A DNA stretch of 64,000 nucleotides, taken from Geobacter sp. Its GTDB lineage: Bacteria; Desulfobacterota; Desulfuromonadia; Geobacterales; DSM-12255. Positions 36,332 to 46,402 of the stretch are shown here, piece after piece. The stretch lies in NCBI GenBank assembly GCA_009886125.1, contig VFJK01000166.1, forward strand, positions 1 through 64,000, given 5' to 3'. The first letter of the stretch is position 1. Every line of letters starts with the position of its first letter. Made by a program: the position numbers and the translations under genes. The notes below the pieces were generated by a model that was given only the letters and a program-made list of their open reading frames with translations, made no database searches and was not told where the DNA came from.

Positions 36332-36580
36332 CGCCTTCTCCTGAATAACAACCTGATTTAATCATTACCATATTTATTGCGTGAAGACCACTTTTCCAAC
36401 ATGCTCCAGTCCAATAACCAGAGCGACAAAATCGGAATTTTATTAAAGGTCTTTTACCGGGCAGCTTATTCATGGACACAAGGTATCAAGTATATACAGC
36501 AGCATGGAATATAACGCTATTTTATTTACTTCAACCCCGTTTTTTGTTAAACTGTTTTCTCATGAAAGGCAGGAGGCAGT

Positions 36581-38815
36581 ATGACCAGAAAGCTCTCAGT
36601 AAAAATTGCCGGAATACTCATAATCGTCATGATTGTTATCATGTCGGCATTCACCGTGTATTTTGTGAGGTGGAGAAGTGAGCATATGTATTCAGAGATA
36701 CTTGCCAAGGGGAGAATATTGGCAATCTCTGGTGCCGCCAGCATGGAGAGAGTCCTGACAGAGGCAGTCACTGATAACAAGTTGACTATGGATGAGATTT
36801 TCGACACCAACTACAAAGAGATTCCCGGCAGTGCTCCGTCGAAATATACGACCAGATACGACTCGTACCTTGACAGGATGATCCCGCAGATTGAAGACGC
36901 CTTTCTTAAAGATGAACAGGTCTCATTTGCAGCCCTTGTCGACCGGAATGCCTATCTGCCGTCGCACAATACGAAATTCTCGATGCCCCAGACAGGCGAC
37001 CTCGAAAAGGACAGGGCTTTCAGCAAATCAAAGCGGATATATAATGATCAGGTTGGACTCACTGCAGCAAAAAACACTCTTGAGTTCATCAAACAGGATC
37101 ACCGCCAGGATACTGGTGAGAAGATGTGGGATATCTCCGCTCCGGTATATGTAAAGGGCAAGCATTGGGGAGCTTTTCGGATCGGTTTCTCGATGGCTAC
37201 GACCGAAGCAAATATAGCCAAGCTCAGATCCCACATCTTACTTGCCATGCTCCTCATGCTCATAATTTCATCACTCACCATAATTGCAGTGGTAACCCTT
37301 ATGATACGGCCTCTTCATATCCTTACCGAGGCCGCGAAAAACATTGCAAACGGTCAACTTGGAGAAGATATCCCGATTATCAGCAATGATGAGATCGGCA
37401 CCGTCTCTGCTGCTTTCAACCGCATGACTTCGACAATTGTAAAGAGCCTGAAATCAGAAATTGAAAAGAGTAAACGTCTTTTTGCAACGATGAAAGATGC
37501 GGTCTTCCAGCTCGCAGAGTCATCAGCCAGACTGACGGCGGTGAGCGTTCAGCAGTCGTCATCTGCAACACAGCAGGCAGCATCGGTACAGGAACTGACT
37601 GCCACAGCTGAGCAGGTCGCAATTACTGCACGACAGATAATGGATAACGCCGGCCTTGTCGTTACCTTTGCAGAGGATGCAAGCAACACCTGTCAATCCG
37701 GCTCCAAAGATGTCGGAGCTGCAATTACCGGGATGGACGCTCTCAGAGAGCAGGTCAAGCAGATAGCCGGGAGTATGCTCCGACTTGGGGAAGACAGCCA
37801 ACGGATCGGCGGGATAATAGAGATAATAGATGAAATCAGCGATCAGACCAACTTACTGGCGCTCAATGCTGCGATAGAATCTGCAGGAGCAGGCGAACAT
37901 GGTAAACGGTTTGCGGTGGTGGCGAAAGAGGTGAGACGCCTTGCTGAAAGGACAGTAGATGCCACCCGGCAGATAAGGGAGCTCATCACCGAGATACGAA
38001 AGACGACCAATTGCACTATTATGCTTACTGAAGATGGGACAAAGGGGGTCGATGAGGCAGGCAGACTCGTAGACAAGGTAGATCGTTCTTTCACACGCCT
38101 GATGAAAGTGGTCGATGAAACTGCTCAGGCAGCACGAGAGATTACCTTTTCCACAAAACAACAGACCAGCGCTTGCCAACAGATAGCAGCAACAATGAAT
38201 GAAGTCAGGGACGTGGCTCAACAGGTCGCGGACGGGACTCTCGAAACAGAACGGGCTGTGATCGATATAAATGACATTTCTGAACGGCTCAGATTTCTCA
38301 TCGAAGAAGAGATTCAGTCAAAAGGACGCAAAAACGCAGTTGAAGGGGCGGCATCAATATCAGGTATTCTCGCAGATGCACTCAGGAGCGGACAACTTAC
38401 ACGCGCACAACTGTTCGACACAAACTACATCCCCATCCCGGAGACGACTCCACAGAAATACAGGACAGCGTATGATTCATTTACCGATATGAGTATCCAG
38501 ACGCCACTCGACCAGTTCCTCATGGATGATGACCAGGTGGTTTTCGCAGTCCTGGTGGACAAGAACGGCTACCTCCCGACCCACAATACCAGATACAGCA
38601 ATCCCCTGACCGGCGATCCGGAAAAAGACAAAATGGGCAACCGGACAAAAAGGCTGTTCAACGATCCGGTCGGGCTCGCTGCAGCCCAAAACCTTGAAGA
38701 GATACTTGTACAGGCCTACAACAGGGATACCGGGGAGAAAATGTGGGATATTTCATCGCCTGTCTATCTTGATGGAGAGCACTGGGGAGCATTCAGGGTC
38801 GGATACTCGATGTAA
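36581..38815 (+). CDS. Methyl-accepting chemotaxis protein with sensor domain at both ends
   Basis: 744 residues. Transmembrane helices lie at about 8-28 and 215-240. The periplasmic sensor occupies about 48-206 (FDTNYKEIPG, LVDRNAYLPSHN, KMWDISAPVYVKG, HWGAFRIGFSM). A HAMP domain follows at about 245-290, then the signalling hairpin with DEISDQTNLLALNAAIES. After the signalling domain, from about 585 to the last residue, a second copy of the sensor appears (FDTNYIPIPE, LVDKNGYLPTHN, KMWDISSPVYLDG, HWGAFRVGYSM). The second copy has no membrane segment after it and so should be cytoplasmic. The receptor would control CheA kinase in response to an unknown ligand. It has no adjacent che genes. 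Confidence 0.92.
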   Translation: MTRKLSVKIAGILIIVMIVIMSAFTVYFVRWRSEHMYSEILAKGRILAISGAASMERVLTEAVTDNKLTMDEIFDTNYKEIPGSAPSKYTTRYDSYLDRMIPQIEDAFLKDEQVSFAALVDRNAYLPSHNTKFSMPQTGDLEKDRAFSKSKRIYNDQVGLTAAKNTLEFIKQDHRQDTGEKMWDISAPVYVKGKHWGAFRIGFSMATTEANIAKLRSHILLAMLLMLIISSLTIIAVVTLMIRPLHILTEAAKNIANGQLGEDIPIISNDEIGTVSAAFNRMTSTIVKSLKSEIEKSKRLFATMKDAVFQLAESSARLTAVSVQQSSSATQQAASVQELTATAEQVAITARQIMDNAGLVVTFAEDASNTCQSGSKDVGAAITGMDALREQVKQIAGSMLRLGEDSQRIGGIIEIIDEISDQTNLLALNAAIESAGAGEHGKRFAVVAKEVRRLAERTVDATRQIRELITEIRKTTNCTIMLTEDGTKGVDEAGRLVDKVDRSFTRLMKVVDETAQAAREITFSTKQQTSACQQIAATMNEVRDVAQQVADGTLETERAVIDINDISERLRFLIEEEIQSKGRKNAVEGAASISGILADALRSGQLTRAQLFDTNYIPIPETTPQKYRTAYDSFTDMSIQTPLDQFLMDDDQVVFAVLVDKNGYLPTHNTRYSNPLTGDPEKDKMGNRTKRLFNDPVGLAAAQNLEEILVQAYNRDTGEKMWDISSPVYLDGEHWGAFRVGYSM

Positions 38816-38857
38816 ACGCGCCTTGCCCATCAGGAGCCCAGTACCATGGAACATCTA

Positions 38858-38976
38858 AAACCAACCCCCCTCAATCCCCCTTTATGCCCCAGAGGGTACT
38901 TGACAGGGGGGAAGCCTTTAAGCCTCCCTTTATGCCCCAGAGGGTACTGTCAAGGGGAGGTTTGGAGGGGTTTGGT
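38858..38976. repeat. Palindromic repeat element with two internal direct copies
   Basis: The outer arms (C-rich at 38858-38880, G-rich at 38954-38976) are imperfect inverted repeats. Inside are two near-identical copies of CCCTTTATGCCCCAGAGGG (about 38878-38896 and 38924-38942), each followed by GTACT and a G-rich end. It lies between two genes, codes for nothing and resembles the short palindromic intergenic elements common in Geobacter genomes. Confidence 0.75.
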
Positions 38977-39001
38977 GCGAAAGAATAAGAGTTACAAGGT
39001 A

Positions 39002-39853
39002 CTAGCGCAGTGAACGGTTTGCCCCCTGCGTGATGCCGTAATGAAAAAAGGCAATCAGATTGAACGTCTCCTTCTCATACCCTTTCGGGAAAGAGCCTAT
39101 TGGTCCAATTTTTTCCAGAGTCCTTATTACCTCCTTATCAAGAATCTTGCTCCCTGAGCTCTGAAGGACCTCACTTCCCACTATCTCTCCACGTCGGTTG
39201 AACGTTATCTTTACCGGGGTGACCCCTTCGATTCCCATCTTTGCTGCTTCTTGCGGATATCTCCAGACACCGTACACTGCCGTTTCAAAGCGCCTCAGAA
39301 AAGAGCCGAAAAGTATGTCATCAGTATTCAGGAACTTGGTCTCTCCATCCACCACTTCCGGTCCGTATTTTTTACGATACAGATCCTCAAGGCGTGCCAT
39401 CTTTTCTGCACCCGGATAAAAACTGGCAATTGAAGAAGGTTGAGCACGCTCTTTTTTCCTGAAAAGCTCTTCTTTTGGAAGCTGTTCACGGCCGGAAGAG
39501 TCGAACTGTTGAGATGGCTTTGTCATTGAGTCTGAAAGCGATCGGGAAGGTCTCAGTACCGGCTGCTTGAAACTTGAATCCCCTCTGGGCAGCTTCTCGA
39601 CAAAAGCGTCGCCTTTTGGTGCGACCTCTCTTTCAACTCGCTGCCTGCTTTCTGAAAGCCTGTCAACCGGAGGAAGATCTGCTTCCGGGGCCGGAAGTGC
39701 CGGGATACCAGCAAGATCGACCATAAAAGGTTCGCTGGAAGGCTTGATCTCATCCCGAAGGTTCACCATAACGACGAGTACCGCTACGTGAACAGCAATT
39801 GAGATGAGAATGAGGTAAAGTAATTTTTTTTCAATGACGGTATCTGACATCAA
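39002..39853 (-). CDS. TonB-family energy transducer
   Basis: 283 residues: a short cytoplasmic start, one transmembrane helix (about 11-30, LLYLILISIAVHVAVLVVMV), a proline- and charge-rich periplasmic linker, and a C-terminal domain with VYGVWRYPQEAAKMGIEGVTPVKITF and a following GEIVGSEVLQSSG, the standard TonB C-terminal fold. It would pass proton-motive energy from ExbB/ExbD to outer-membrane receptors. Neither ExbBD nor a receptor is next to it. Confidence 0.85.
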   Translation of the reverse strand: MMSDTVIEKKLLYLILISIAVHVAVLVVMVNLRDEIKPSSEPFMVDLAGIPALPAPEADLPPVDRLSESRQRVEREVAPKGDAFVEKLPRGDSSFKQPVLRPSRSLSDSMTKPSQQFDSSGREQLPKEELFRKKERAQPSSIASFYPGAEKMARLEDLYRKKYGPEVVDGETKFLNTDDILFGSFLRRFETAVYGVWRYPQEAAKMGIEGVTPVKITFNRRGEIVGSEVLQSSGSKILDKEVIRTLEKIGPIGSFPKGYEKETFNLIAFFHYGITQGANRSLR

Positions 39854-39971
39854 CTGCCTTGCATAGATTCAGTTTATCTGTATATTTTACGGGCTACGGA
39901 AGTTAAAAGCAACCTTGCACTGGCACTATTATCCCTGTCAGTGAGGCAATAATTTAATCCGGGAGACTTAC

Positions 39972-40898
39972 TTGACGAACGAAACAATCCTCTGGACCGG
40001 ATTTGCCGCCATCATGGTCATCATGTTTACCCTGGACATGGGAGTCTTCAACAGAAAAAGCCATGAGATCAGCTTCCGGGAAGCAGCTGCCTGGACCTCG
40101 ATATGGGTGACGCTCGCCCTGGCATTCAACATAGGGGTTTATTATGAACTCGGGAGAGAAAAAGCTCTTGAATTTCTGGCAGGGTACCTGATTGAGCAGT
40201 CCCTTTCAGTTGACAATCTCTTTGTCTTCATAATGATATTTTCTTACTTCCATGTCAGCAGGAAGCATCAGCCCAAAATACTGAAATGGGGGATTCTGGG
40301 GGCACTCGTTTTGAGGGCCGTATTCATAATAGCAGGGATAGATCTGATCGAGCGTTTCAGCTGGACCATCTACCTTTTCGGCGGGATTCTCGTTGTCACC
40401 GGCATAAAAATGGGCTTCGGCAAGGAAGGACAGCTTGAACCCGAAAAAAACCTTGCTGTCAGACTTATAAGGCGTTTCATGCCGATCACAAAACGGATAA
40501 GGAGTGATAAGTTCTTTATTCACATCAGAGGGATAACCGCAGCAACCCCGCTTTTTCTTGCGCTTGTCGTTATTGAGAGCAGTGATGTAATATTTGCAGT
40601 TGACTCAATCCCTGCGGTTCTCTCAGTCACCAGGGACCCGTTGATAGTCTATACATCGAATGCCTTCGCTATTATGGGGCTGCGATCGATGTACTACCTG
40701 CTTGCAAACGTGATGGGGATGTTCGAATATTTAAAACTAGGTGTTTCGTTCATCCTGGCGTTTGTCGGTGTTAAAATGCTGCTTACTCATACAGCATACA
40801 ATATACCGATTCAATTTTCGCTCGGGATTATATTCGGAGTGCTCGTGGTCTCGGTTCTCGCATCGACAATTACCGCCAGGAAGAAATCCCTGCTATGA
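39972..40898 (+). CDS. TerC/Alx-family membrane protein
   Basis: 308 residues from a TTG start with a GGGAG site six bases upstream. About nine transmembrane helices carry the family's conserved acidic motifs, EQSLSVDNLFVF and VVIESSDVIFAVDSIPA, which are thought to bind metal ions. TerC/Alx proteins export manganese or other metals and are linked to tellurite and pH responses. The stop codon overlaps the end of the opposing CNNM gene by six bases. Confidence 0.92.
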   Translation: MTNETILWTGFAAIMVIMFTLDMGVFNRKSHEISFREAAAWTSIWVTLALAFNIGVYYELGREKALEFLAGYLIEQSLSVDNLFVFIMIFSYFHVSRKHQPKILKWGILGALVLRAVFIIAGIDLIERFSWTIYLFGGILVVTGIKMGFGKEGQLEPEKNLAVRLIRRFMPITKRIRSDKFFIHIRGITAATPLFLALVVIESSDVIFAVDSIPAVLSVTRDPLIVYTSNAFAIMGLRSMYYLLANVMGMFEYLKLGVSFILAFVGVKMLLTHTAYNIPIQFSLGIIFGVLVVSVLASTITARKKSLL

Positions 40899-42206
40899 AT
40901 GCTCGCCTGCTTTCCTGACTCTCACTCTTGTCACAGCATTCTTTGCTATCTCTTCAGATACGAACAGGTAACCCTCCCACTCCACCTCTTCGCCCTTTTC
41001 CGGGAATCGTCCCAGTTTGTGGAGAATAATACCGGCAACGGTGTCGAACTGCAGGTCACCTTCGAATGTCACGTCAAGAAGGTCTTCAAGGTCGCTGACT
41101 GAACAGAGCGCATCCAGCAGATAGCTGCCATCCGGAAGCAGCTGAACCCGCAAAGGCTCACCGATATCATGTTCGTCCTCGATTTCTCCTACCAGCTCTT
41201 CGAGAAGGTCCTCAGTTGTCACCATGCCGCTCAGCCCTCCATACTCGTCAACGACAAGGGCCAGATGAACGCGCCGGCGCTGCATCTCCTTCAGCAGGTC
41301 GTTGACCTTTTTCCCTTCAGGGACATATAAGGGTGGCCTGAGAATTGTCTGGAGATCAAATGAAGGGTCTGCAACCGTCTGCCCTAGGAAATCCTTGGCA
41401 TGGATGAATCCGGCGATCCTCTCGATATCCCCCCTATAGACCGGATATCTGGAGTACTGGCTCTCCAGAATAGTGCGTAATATTACCGAATCGGGCTGGT
41501 CCAGGTCGACAGCGACTATCCGTGTCCTGGGGACCATGACTTCTCGCACCGTTGTATGGGTGAAGTCGAATATATTCTTGATATACTCGTTCTCTGCAGC
41601 AGTAAAAGTACCGGCATCATGTCCCTCCGAAATGATATGCTGGACCTCTTCCCGGCTTATAAAACCCTGAACGGTGCCGCTCACCCCGAAAAGAGATAGC
41701 AGTCCCCTGCTTGAAAGAGAGAGTATACTGACGACAACACCGCCGACTCTTGCGATAAAATCAAGAGGGCGTGCGAAGTGAAGTGCAGCAGGATCGGCAT
41801 ATTGAAGGCCAATGGCCTTCGGGACAAGTTCACCAACGACGAGAATGAAATACGAGAGAAGAAGGACTACCAAGGAGACGGCTAGCGGTTCGGCAGCATT
41901 GCGGATTATCAAAACAGATGAGTTCAGAAAGATCGGTTTAATGTGCTCTACTGCAATGACACCGCCAATCGCAGATGCGGTCGCCCCGACTACTGTCACG
42001 CCGATCTGCACAACAGCCAGCAGCCGGTGAGTATCTTTCTGCAACCCCTCAATGATCTTTGCCCGGGGATCTCCTGCCGCAACCAGTTGTGCTACACGAC
42101 TTTTGCGAATGGAGATGACTGAAAACTCGGCACAGGCAAAAAACCCGTTTACAAAAATGAGAATGACTATAACAAAAAGCTCTAGCAAGATACTGCTCAA
42201 CGACAC
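40893..42206 (-). CDS. CNNM/CorB-type transporter with CBS domains
   Basis: 437 residues from the GTG at 42206. The open frame runs 23 codons further up to 42275, but those residues are not hydrophobic and a promoter-like TATAGT lies in them. The N-terminal DUF21 domain has three to four helices ([19 protein letters not shown]). It is followed by a pair of CBS domains ([10 protein letters not shown] equivalent [13 protein letters not shown], and [14 protein letters not shown]...[13 protein letters not shown]) and a C-terminal CorC/HlyC domain. Members export magnesium or other divalent ions. The gene converges on terC with overlapping ends. Confidence 0.85.
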   Translation of the reverse strand: MSLSSILLELFVIVILIFVNGFFACAEFSVISIRKSRVAQLVAAGDPRAKIIEGLQKDTHRLLAVVQIGVTVVGATASAIGGVIAVEHIKPIFLNSSVLIIRNAAEPLAVSLVVLLLSYFILVVGELVPKAIGLQYADPAALHFARPLDFIARVGGVVVSILSLSSRGLLSLFGVSGTVQGFISREEVQHIISEGHDAGTFTAAENEYIKNIFDFTHTTVREVMVPRTRIVAVDLDQPDSVILRTILESQYSRYPVYRGDIERIAGFIHAKDFLGQTVADPSFDLQTILRPPLYVPEGKKVNDLLKEMQRRRVHLALVVDEYGGLSGMVTTEDLLEELVGEIEDEHDIGEPLRVQLLPDGSYLLDALCSVSDLEDLLDVTFEGDLQFDTVAGIILHKLGRFPEKGEEVEWEGYLFVSEEIAKNAVTRVRVRKAGEHS

Positions 42207-42320
42207 CCCCCCTTCACGAATGGAATCTTTGCAGTGAACTATATCAGGAAAATCGGGCATTATCCAAAAAAACAATATATAAATCTGTTCCCTGTCAAAC
42301 GTTATGCCGGTTTTATAAAG

Positions 42321-42350
42321 TTGACATAGATGTGAAAAAACCTGTATTTA
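42321..42350 (+). promoter_or_regulatory. Sigma-70 promoter of the protease gene
   Basis: TTGACA (42321-42326), 18-base spacer, TATTTA (42345-42350). Transcription should start near 42357, which is inside the longest possible reading frame and supports the internal ATG at 42391 as the true start. Confidence 0.65.
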
Positions 42351-42390
42351 GATGGGTGTTCTAGGAAAAATCAGGGGGCGTACCGCATTA

Positions 42391-43824
42391 ATGAGCATCA
42401 GACCCAGAGTAATTCTTTTTATCATCATACTTTTAATAATATCTGCCGCCGGGATGCACCTTTACAGGGATTTAAGGTCAAAAAGAACTGACTCTTCTTC
42501 AAAAGACCAGATAAAACTCCTGAAAGAGGTTATCACCATCGTCAAAAAGAGCTATGTCGAAGAGATCGACAACAAAAAGCTCGTACAGGGTGCTATCGAC
42601 GGGATGCTCTCCAAGCTTGACCCTCACAGCGCGTTCATGACTCCTGAGCCCTATAAGGAGATGAAAGTGAACATTTCCGGCTCGTTCGGCGGTCTCGGCA
42701 TTGAGATCAACGTGAAAGACGGAAAACTGACGGTCATCTCCCCGATTGAAGACACTCCTGCCTGGAACGCAGGCATAAAATCGAATGACTACATCTGGAA
42801 GATCGACAGTAAGCTTACCCGAGGGCTCACCATCAATCAGTCAGTATCACTGATGCGCGGTGAAAAAGGGACTCGTGTGACTCTTCATATTGTGCGTGAT
42901 GGAGAGAAAAAACCGCTGGTCTTCCCGCTCATCAGGGACATTATCAAAACGAAGAGCATGAGGAGCAGGACTCTTCTGCCCGGTTATGGCTATATAAGAA
43001 TAATCCAGTTTCAGGAAAGAACCGGTGAGGATTTCGTAAAAGCTCTTGAAAACCTGCATGCAGACAACCCTGAAGGGCTGAAAGGGCTTGTCATAGACCT
43101 GAGGAACAACCCTGGCGGACTCGTCGACACAGCAGCACAGGTAGCTGACCGCTTCATCGGCGAAGGTAAGGATGACGGGACGATCGTCACCATGAAGGGA
43201 CGTACCCCTGGCGCCAGGATGAGTCATTTCGCAAAGGTCGGGATCAAAGAGCCGCATTACCCGATAGTCGTGCTTATTAACGGCGGGAGCGCCAGTGCAT
43301 CAGAGATTCTCGCCGGCGCACTTCAGGATAACGGAAGAGCGATCGTCATGGGGACCCAGAGCTATGGCAAAGGTTCAGTTCAGTCTGTCATACCGCTCCG
43401 CGACGGATACGGGCTTAAAATCACGACTGCACGATATTACACCCCGAAAGGGCGTTCTATTCAGGCAAAAGGGATAACTCCCGATGTTATAGTCGCACAG
43501 CTGGATCTCTCCAAAAAAGCCAAATCTGCCGGGAAGGGGTCTGCTGAAGAAGCTCCCACAGAGATCAGGGAAAAGGATCTGGAGAACCATTTCAAGGGAG
43601 TCCAGGGGAAAGATCTCCCTCTGAAAGCAGACCAGCCGGAAAAATTGAAACCACCGGCGAATAAAGCTCCTGCAGTCAAACTGCTCGGTGAAGAACTTGC
43701 TGATGACTATCAGCTTTTCCGGGCTGTCGAGATGCTTAAAGGGCTGGATATTTTCAGCACCATCACCATGGGGAAAGAGCCCCCCCCCTCTGCCGTGCCT
43801 TCATCAGGCAGAACCGCAAAATAG
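42391..43824 (+). CDS. C-terminal processing protease (S41 family)
   Basis: 477 residues from the ATG at 42391 (GGGGG site 12 bases upstream). An ATG at 42352 adds 13 residues but sits two bases after the -10 element. One signal/anchor helix (VILFIIILLIISAAGMHLY) is followed by a PDZ domain (GSFGGLGIEINVKDG to SLMRGEKG) and the S41 serine protease core with catalytic Ser in GGSASASEI and Lys in YGKGSVQ. It would trim exported or periplasmic proteins at their C-termini. The last 100 residues are lysine- and proline-rich and not part of the core. The GspA gene starts ten bases later. Confidence 0.92.
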   Translation: MSIRPRVILFIIILLIISAAGMHLYRDLRSKRTDSSSKDQIKLLKEVITIVKKSYVEEIDNKKLVQGAIDGMLSKLDPHSAFMTPEPYKEMKVNISGSFGGLGIEINVKDGKLTVISPIEDTPAWNAGIKSNDYIWKIDSKLTRGLTINQSVSLMRGEKGTRVTLHIVRDGEKKPLVFPLIRDIIKTKSMRSRTLLPGYGYIRIIQFQERTGEDFVKALENLHADNPEGLKGLVIDLRNNPGGLVDTAAQVADRFIGEGKDDGTIVTMKGRTPGARMSHFAKVGIKEPHYPIVVLINGGSASASEILAGALQDNGRAIVMGTQSYGKGSVQSVIPLRDGYGLKITTARYYTPKGRSIQAKGITPDVIVAQLDLSKKAKSAGKGSAEEAPTEIREKDLENHFKGVQGKDLPLKADQPEKLKPPANKAPAVKLLGEELADDYQLFRAVEMLKGLDIFSTITMGKEPPPSAVPSSGRTAK

Positions 43825-43833
43825 CAGGTATAC

Positions 43834-45564
43834 GTGTACTGCACTTATTACGGCTTCAAGGAAAAACCGTTCAATATCACGCCAAACCCGCGTTTCCTTT
43901 ATCTGAGCAAGAACCATAAGGAGGCGTTCGCACACCTGCTCTACGGCATTAATAATCATTCCGGCTTCATAGAGCTTACCGGTGAAGTCGGGACAGGCAA
44001 GACCACCATCCTGAGAACCATCCTTGAACAGCTTGATGACGAAAGCCACTGTACTGCGCTGATTCTCAACCCATGCCTCTCCTCGCTCGAACTGCTCAGA
44101 AATATAAACCGCGAATTCGCTATCCCGCATGACGGGCTTGAAAACGGTGCGTTGCTGGAAGAGCTTAACCGTTTTCTGCTCGCTGAAAACCGGGACGGAA
44201 GAACAGTCGTTCTTGTTATCGATGAAGCACAAAATCTGGCGCCGCAGGTCCTGGAGCAGATCAGGCTGATCTCGAATCTGGAGACAGAGTCTGACAAGCT
44301 TATCCAGATAGTTCTTGCCGGACAGCCTGAATTGCACAATCTCCTGAACAGCCGTGAATTACGTCAGCTTGCGCAGAGGATAACCGTAAGGTTTCATCTT
44401 CTGCCGATGGATTTTGAAGACAGCTGCCGCTACATCAGACACAGGCTGGAGGTTGCCGGTGGAGGGGGCTGGATCGCCTTCCCTGACCCGTCATATAAGA
44501 AGATCTACCGTTTTTCCAAAGGATCGCCGCGACTTATCAACCTTGTCTGCGACAGGGCACTGCTGGTAGGCTATAGTGAGGACACTCGTCGGATAGACTC
44601 GACCATCGTGGCCAGGGCTCTTGACGAGCTTCAGACATCTGCTCCCGACAGGTGGCGGTCATTATTGAGCCCGATGACTTCTTTCGTCGCCCTGCTGTCA
44701 GCAGGACTCCTCATTACACTGGGGCTACTGACAGCCCGAGAACTGGTATCCTACCAGAAGGGGCTGTTGCTGCAGAGCCCCCCGGAAAGGGCTGCTCTCA
44801 ATAAATTGTCCGGCAGCAAACAGCTGACCACAAAGGCCCCTCCTCTCACGCCTGCACCTCCTGTCGTGCAGCTGGCAACTTCAGTTCCCGCAACAAGCGC
44901 CCCTGTTGCTATCAAGCCGACGTCTCCCCGGCATCCTTCCTTTGCAGCACTTCCTGGCGGACCGGAAGCAGCTTTTGCTGCAGTGGCTGCTTTATGGCAG
45001 ATTCCTTATGCAGTCGGCAGTACAAAGCGTGCCACTCTGGGAGAGCTCGCAACCAGCCACGGATTTAACCTCACCCCTCTGCACACTTCCCTGTCAACCC
45101 TGCAGCGCCTGAATGTGCCGGTTATCCTGGAACTGCAGGTGCCGGGCACCGGCACGCGTTTACTGGCGCTCGTCGGGCTGGGCCGTGAACAGCTTGTAAC
45201 CGCGCCACCCCTCCCTGACGGACATGGTTTGAGCCGCTCTGAACTGACCAGATTCTGGAACGGACGTGCCTTTCTCCTTTGGCGTAATCATCAAAAAATC
45301 CCGAACAGTATTGACACTGACTCAGCAGGTACCGAAGTAATCCGCCTGCAGGTTCTGCTTTCCGGAGCTGGTTTTCTTAACAGCGAGCTCACCGGAATCT
45401 ATGATGACGCCACCCGCAGCGGCCTGCAAGCCTTTCAGAAGTCGCGCGGGATCAAGCCTGACGGACATCCTGACGGCCTGACCCTTCTCCTCCTCTACCG
45501 GGACGGAGGCAGATTTGTGACTCCGCGCCTCAATCAGGCCCCTGTGAAGAGGAGAGCCGCATGA
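43834..45564 (+). CDS. gspA: GspA/ExeA-type ATPase with peptidoglycan-binding domain
   Basis: 576 residues from a GTG start. Residues 1-270 are an AAA ATPase (MYCTYYGFKEKPFNITPNP at the start, Walker A TGEVGTGKTT, Walker B VLVIDEAQNL). A transmembrane helix lies at about 282-302, then a proline-rich periplasmic linker, a C39-peptidase-like region (residues 375-480, catalytic residues not apparent) and a peptidoglycan-binding domain (VIRLQVLLSGAGFLN to LQAFQKSRG). GspA with GspB helps place the type II secretin through the cell wall. Its stop overlaps the gspB start. Confidence 0.88.
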   Translation: MYCTYYGFKEKPFNITPNPRFLYLSKNHKEAFAHLLYGINNHSGFIELTGEVGTGKTTILRTILEQLDDESHCTALILNPCLSSLELLRNINREFAIPHDGLENGALLEELNRFLLAENRDGRTVVLVIDEAQNLAPQVLEQIRLISNLETESDKLIQIVLAGQPELHNLLNSRELRQLAQRITVRFHLLPMDFEDSCRYIRHRLEVAGGGGWIAFPDPSYKKIYRFSKGSPRLINLVCDRALLVGYSEDTRRIDSTIVARALDELQTSAPDRWRSLLSPMTSFVALLSAGLLITLGLLTARELVSYQKGLLLQSPPERAALNKLSGSKQLTTKAPPLTPAPPVVQLATSVPATSAPVAIKPTSPRHPSFAALPGGPEAAFAAVAALWQIPYAVGSTKRATLGELATSHGFNLTPLHTSLSTLQRLNVPVILELQVPGTGTRLLALVGLGREQLVTAPPLPDGHGLSRSELTRFWNGRAFLLWRNHQKIPNSIDTDSAGTEVIRLQVLLSGAGFLNSELTGIYDDATRSGLQAFQKSRGIKPDGHPDGLTLLLLYRDGGRFVTPRLNQAPVKRRAA

Positions 45565-46265
45565 GTTCAATATTGAAGGCGCTTAAAAAACTTGAAGAAG
45601 AGAAATCTTTCCAGAAAAGCGGCAAAGAGATCAATATCTCCCAAGAGATCCTTAAGCCCCAGGCGGAGCACAGCAACAGTGTCAGATGGCTCTGGCTGCC
45701 CGGCAGTGTCGCACTGGCATTAATCATGATCCTGGCTACGGCACTTTTCCGTTCGTCCTCTTCAAAAAAAGAGACCAGAATTCAGCCGCAGGTGCTAATA
45801 TCACCGGGCCTTCCGTCACTCGCCCCACCGCCGGCACCCCCTGCGCTGCGATCATTATCAGATGACAGAAAAAATATTGGCAAGCCTCCATCTTCGACAG
45901 TGAAAACTCTTAACCAGGAACCGCCTAAACCCTTGGCAGAGCGATCAAGAGTGCGCTCTTCGATAAAAACAGAACTGCCGAATACGCCTGCGGTCTACAT
46001 TGAATTGCCAAAAACAGATTTCAAGGCTAATACTCCTCCACCTTCGCAACTGCCGAAATCGTTCGACTCATCTTTGACCCTTTCAGGTATAGCCTGGAAC
46101 AAGGATAGCTCAGACAGGCTGGCAATAATTAACGGTCAGCCGACCGCCACAGGAGCCAGTGTAGATGGTGCTGTTGTTGAAGAGATACTACCGGACAAGG
46201 TTAGGATGAATCTTTCTGGCCGGACTTTTGAACTCTTTCTGGGCAGGCAGCAGAAAACAAACTGA
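45561..46265 (+). CDS. gspB: GspB-type secretin assembly protein
   Basis: 234 residues. The start MSSILKALKKLEEEKS is characteristic of GspB. A transmembrane helix (about 48-66) is followed by a proline-rich periplasmic region and the C-terminal GspB domain (SSLTLSGIAWNKDSSDRLAIIN). It pairs with GspA for assembly of the type II secretion outer-membrane channel. The start overlaps gspA by four bases. The structural type II secretion genes are not in the window. Confidence 0.85.
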   Translation: MSSILKALKKLEEEKSFQKSGKEINISQEILKPQAEHSNSVRWLWLPGSVALALIMILATALFRSSSSKKETRIQPQVLISPGLPSLAPPPAPPALRSLSDDRKNIGKPPSSTVKTLNQEPPKPLAERSRVRSSIKTELPNTPAVYIELPKTDFKANTPPPSQLPKSFDSSLTLSGIAWNKDSSDRLAIINGQPTATGASVDGAVVEEILPDKVRMNLSGRTFELFLGRQQKTN

Positions 46266-46279
46266 AAACAGGAATTGAA

Positions 46280-46402
46280 ATGCACGATAACGACAATGGT
46301 AAGCCGGTTTTGACACTGATAGCCGGAGGGAGAGTGACCGCCGATGAAGGTCTTCCTGCCTCGATTGACGCTGCGGAATACTATGCAGGGAGAATGGCTT
46401 GA
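46280..46402 (+). CDS. Small protein coupled to the YkgJ-type gene
   Basis: 40 residues (MHDNDNGKPVLTLIAGGRV at the start, EYYAGRMA at the end). An AGGAAT site lies four bases before the ATG, and the stop overlaps the TTG start of the next gene, so the two are probably coupled. No family recognised. It is hydrophilic and likely cytoplasmic. Confidence 0.5.
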   Translation: MHDNDNGKPVLTLIAGGRVTADEGLPASIDAAEYYAGRMA

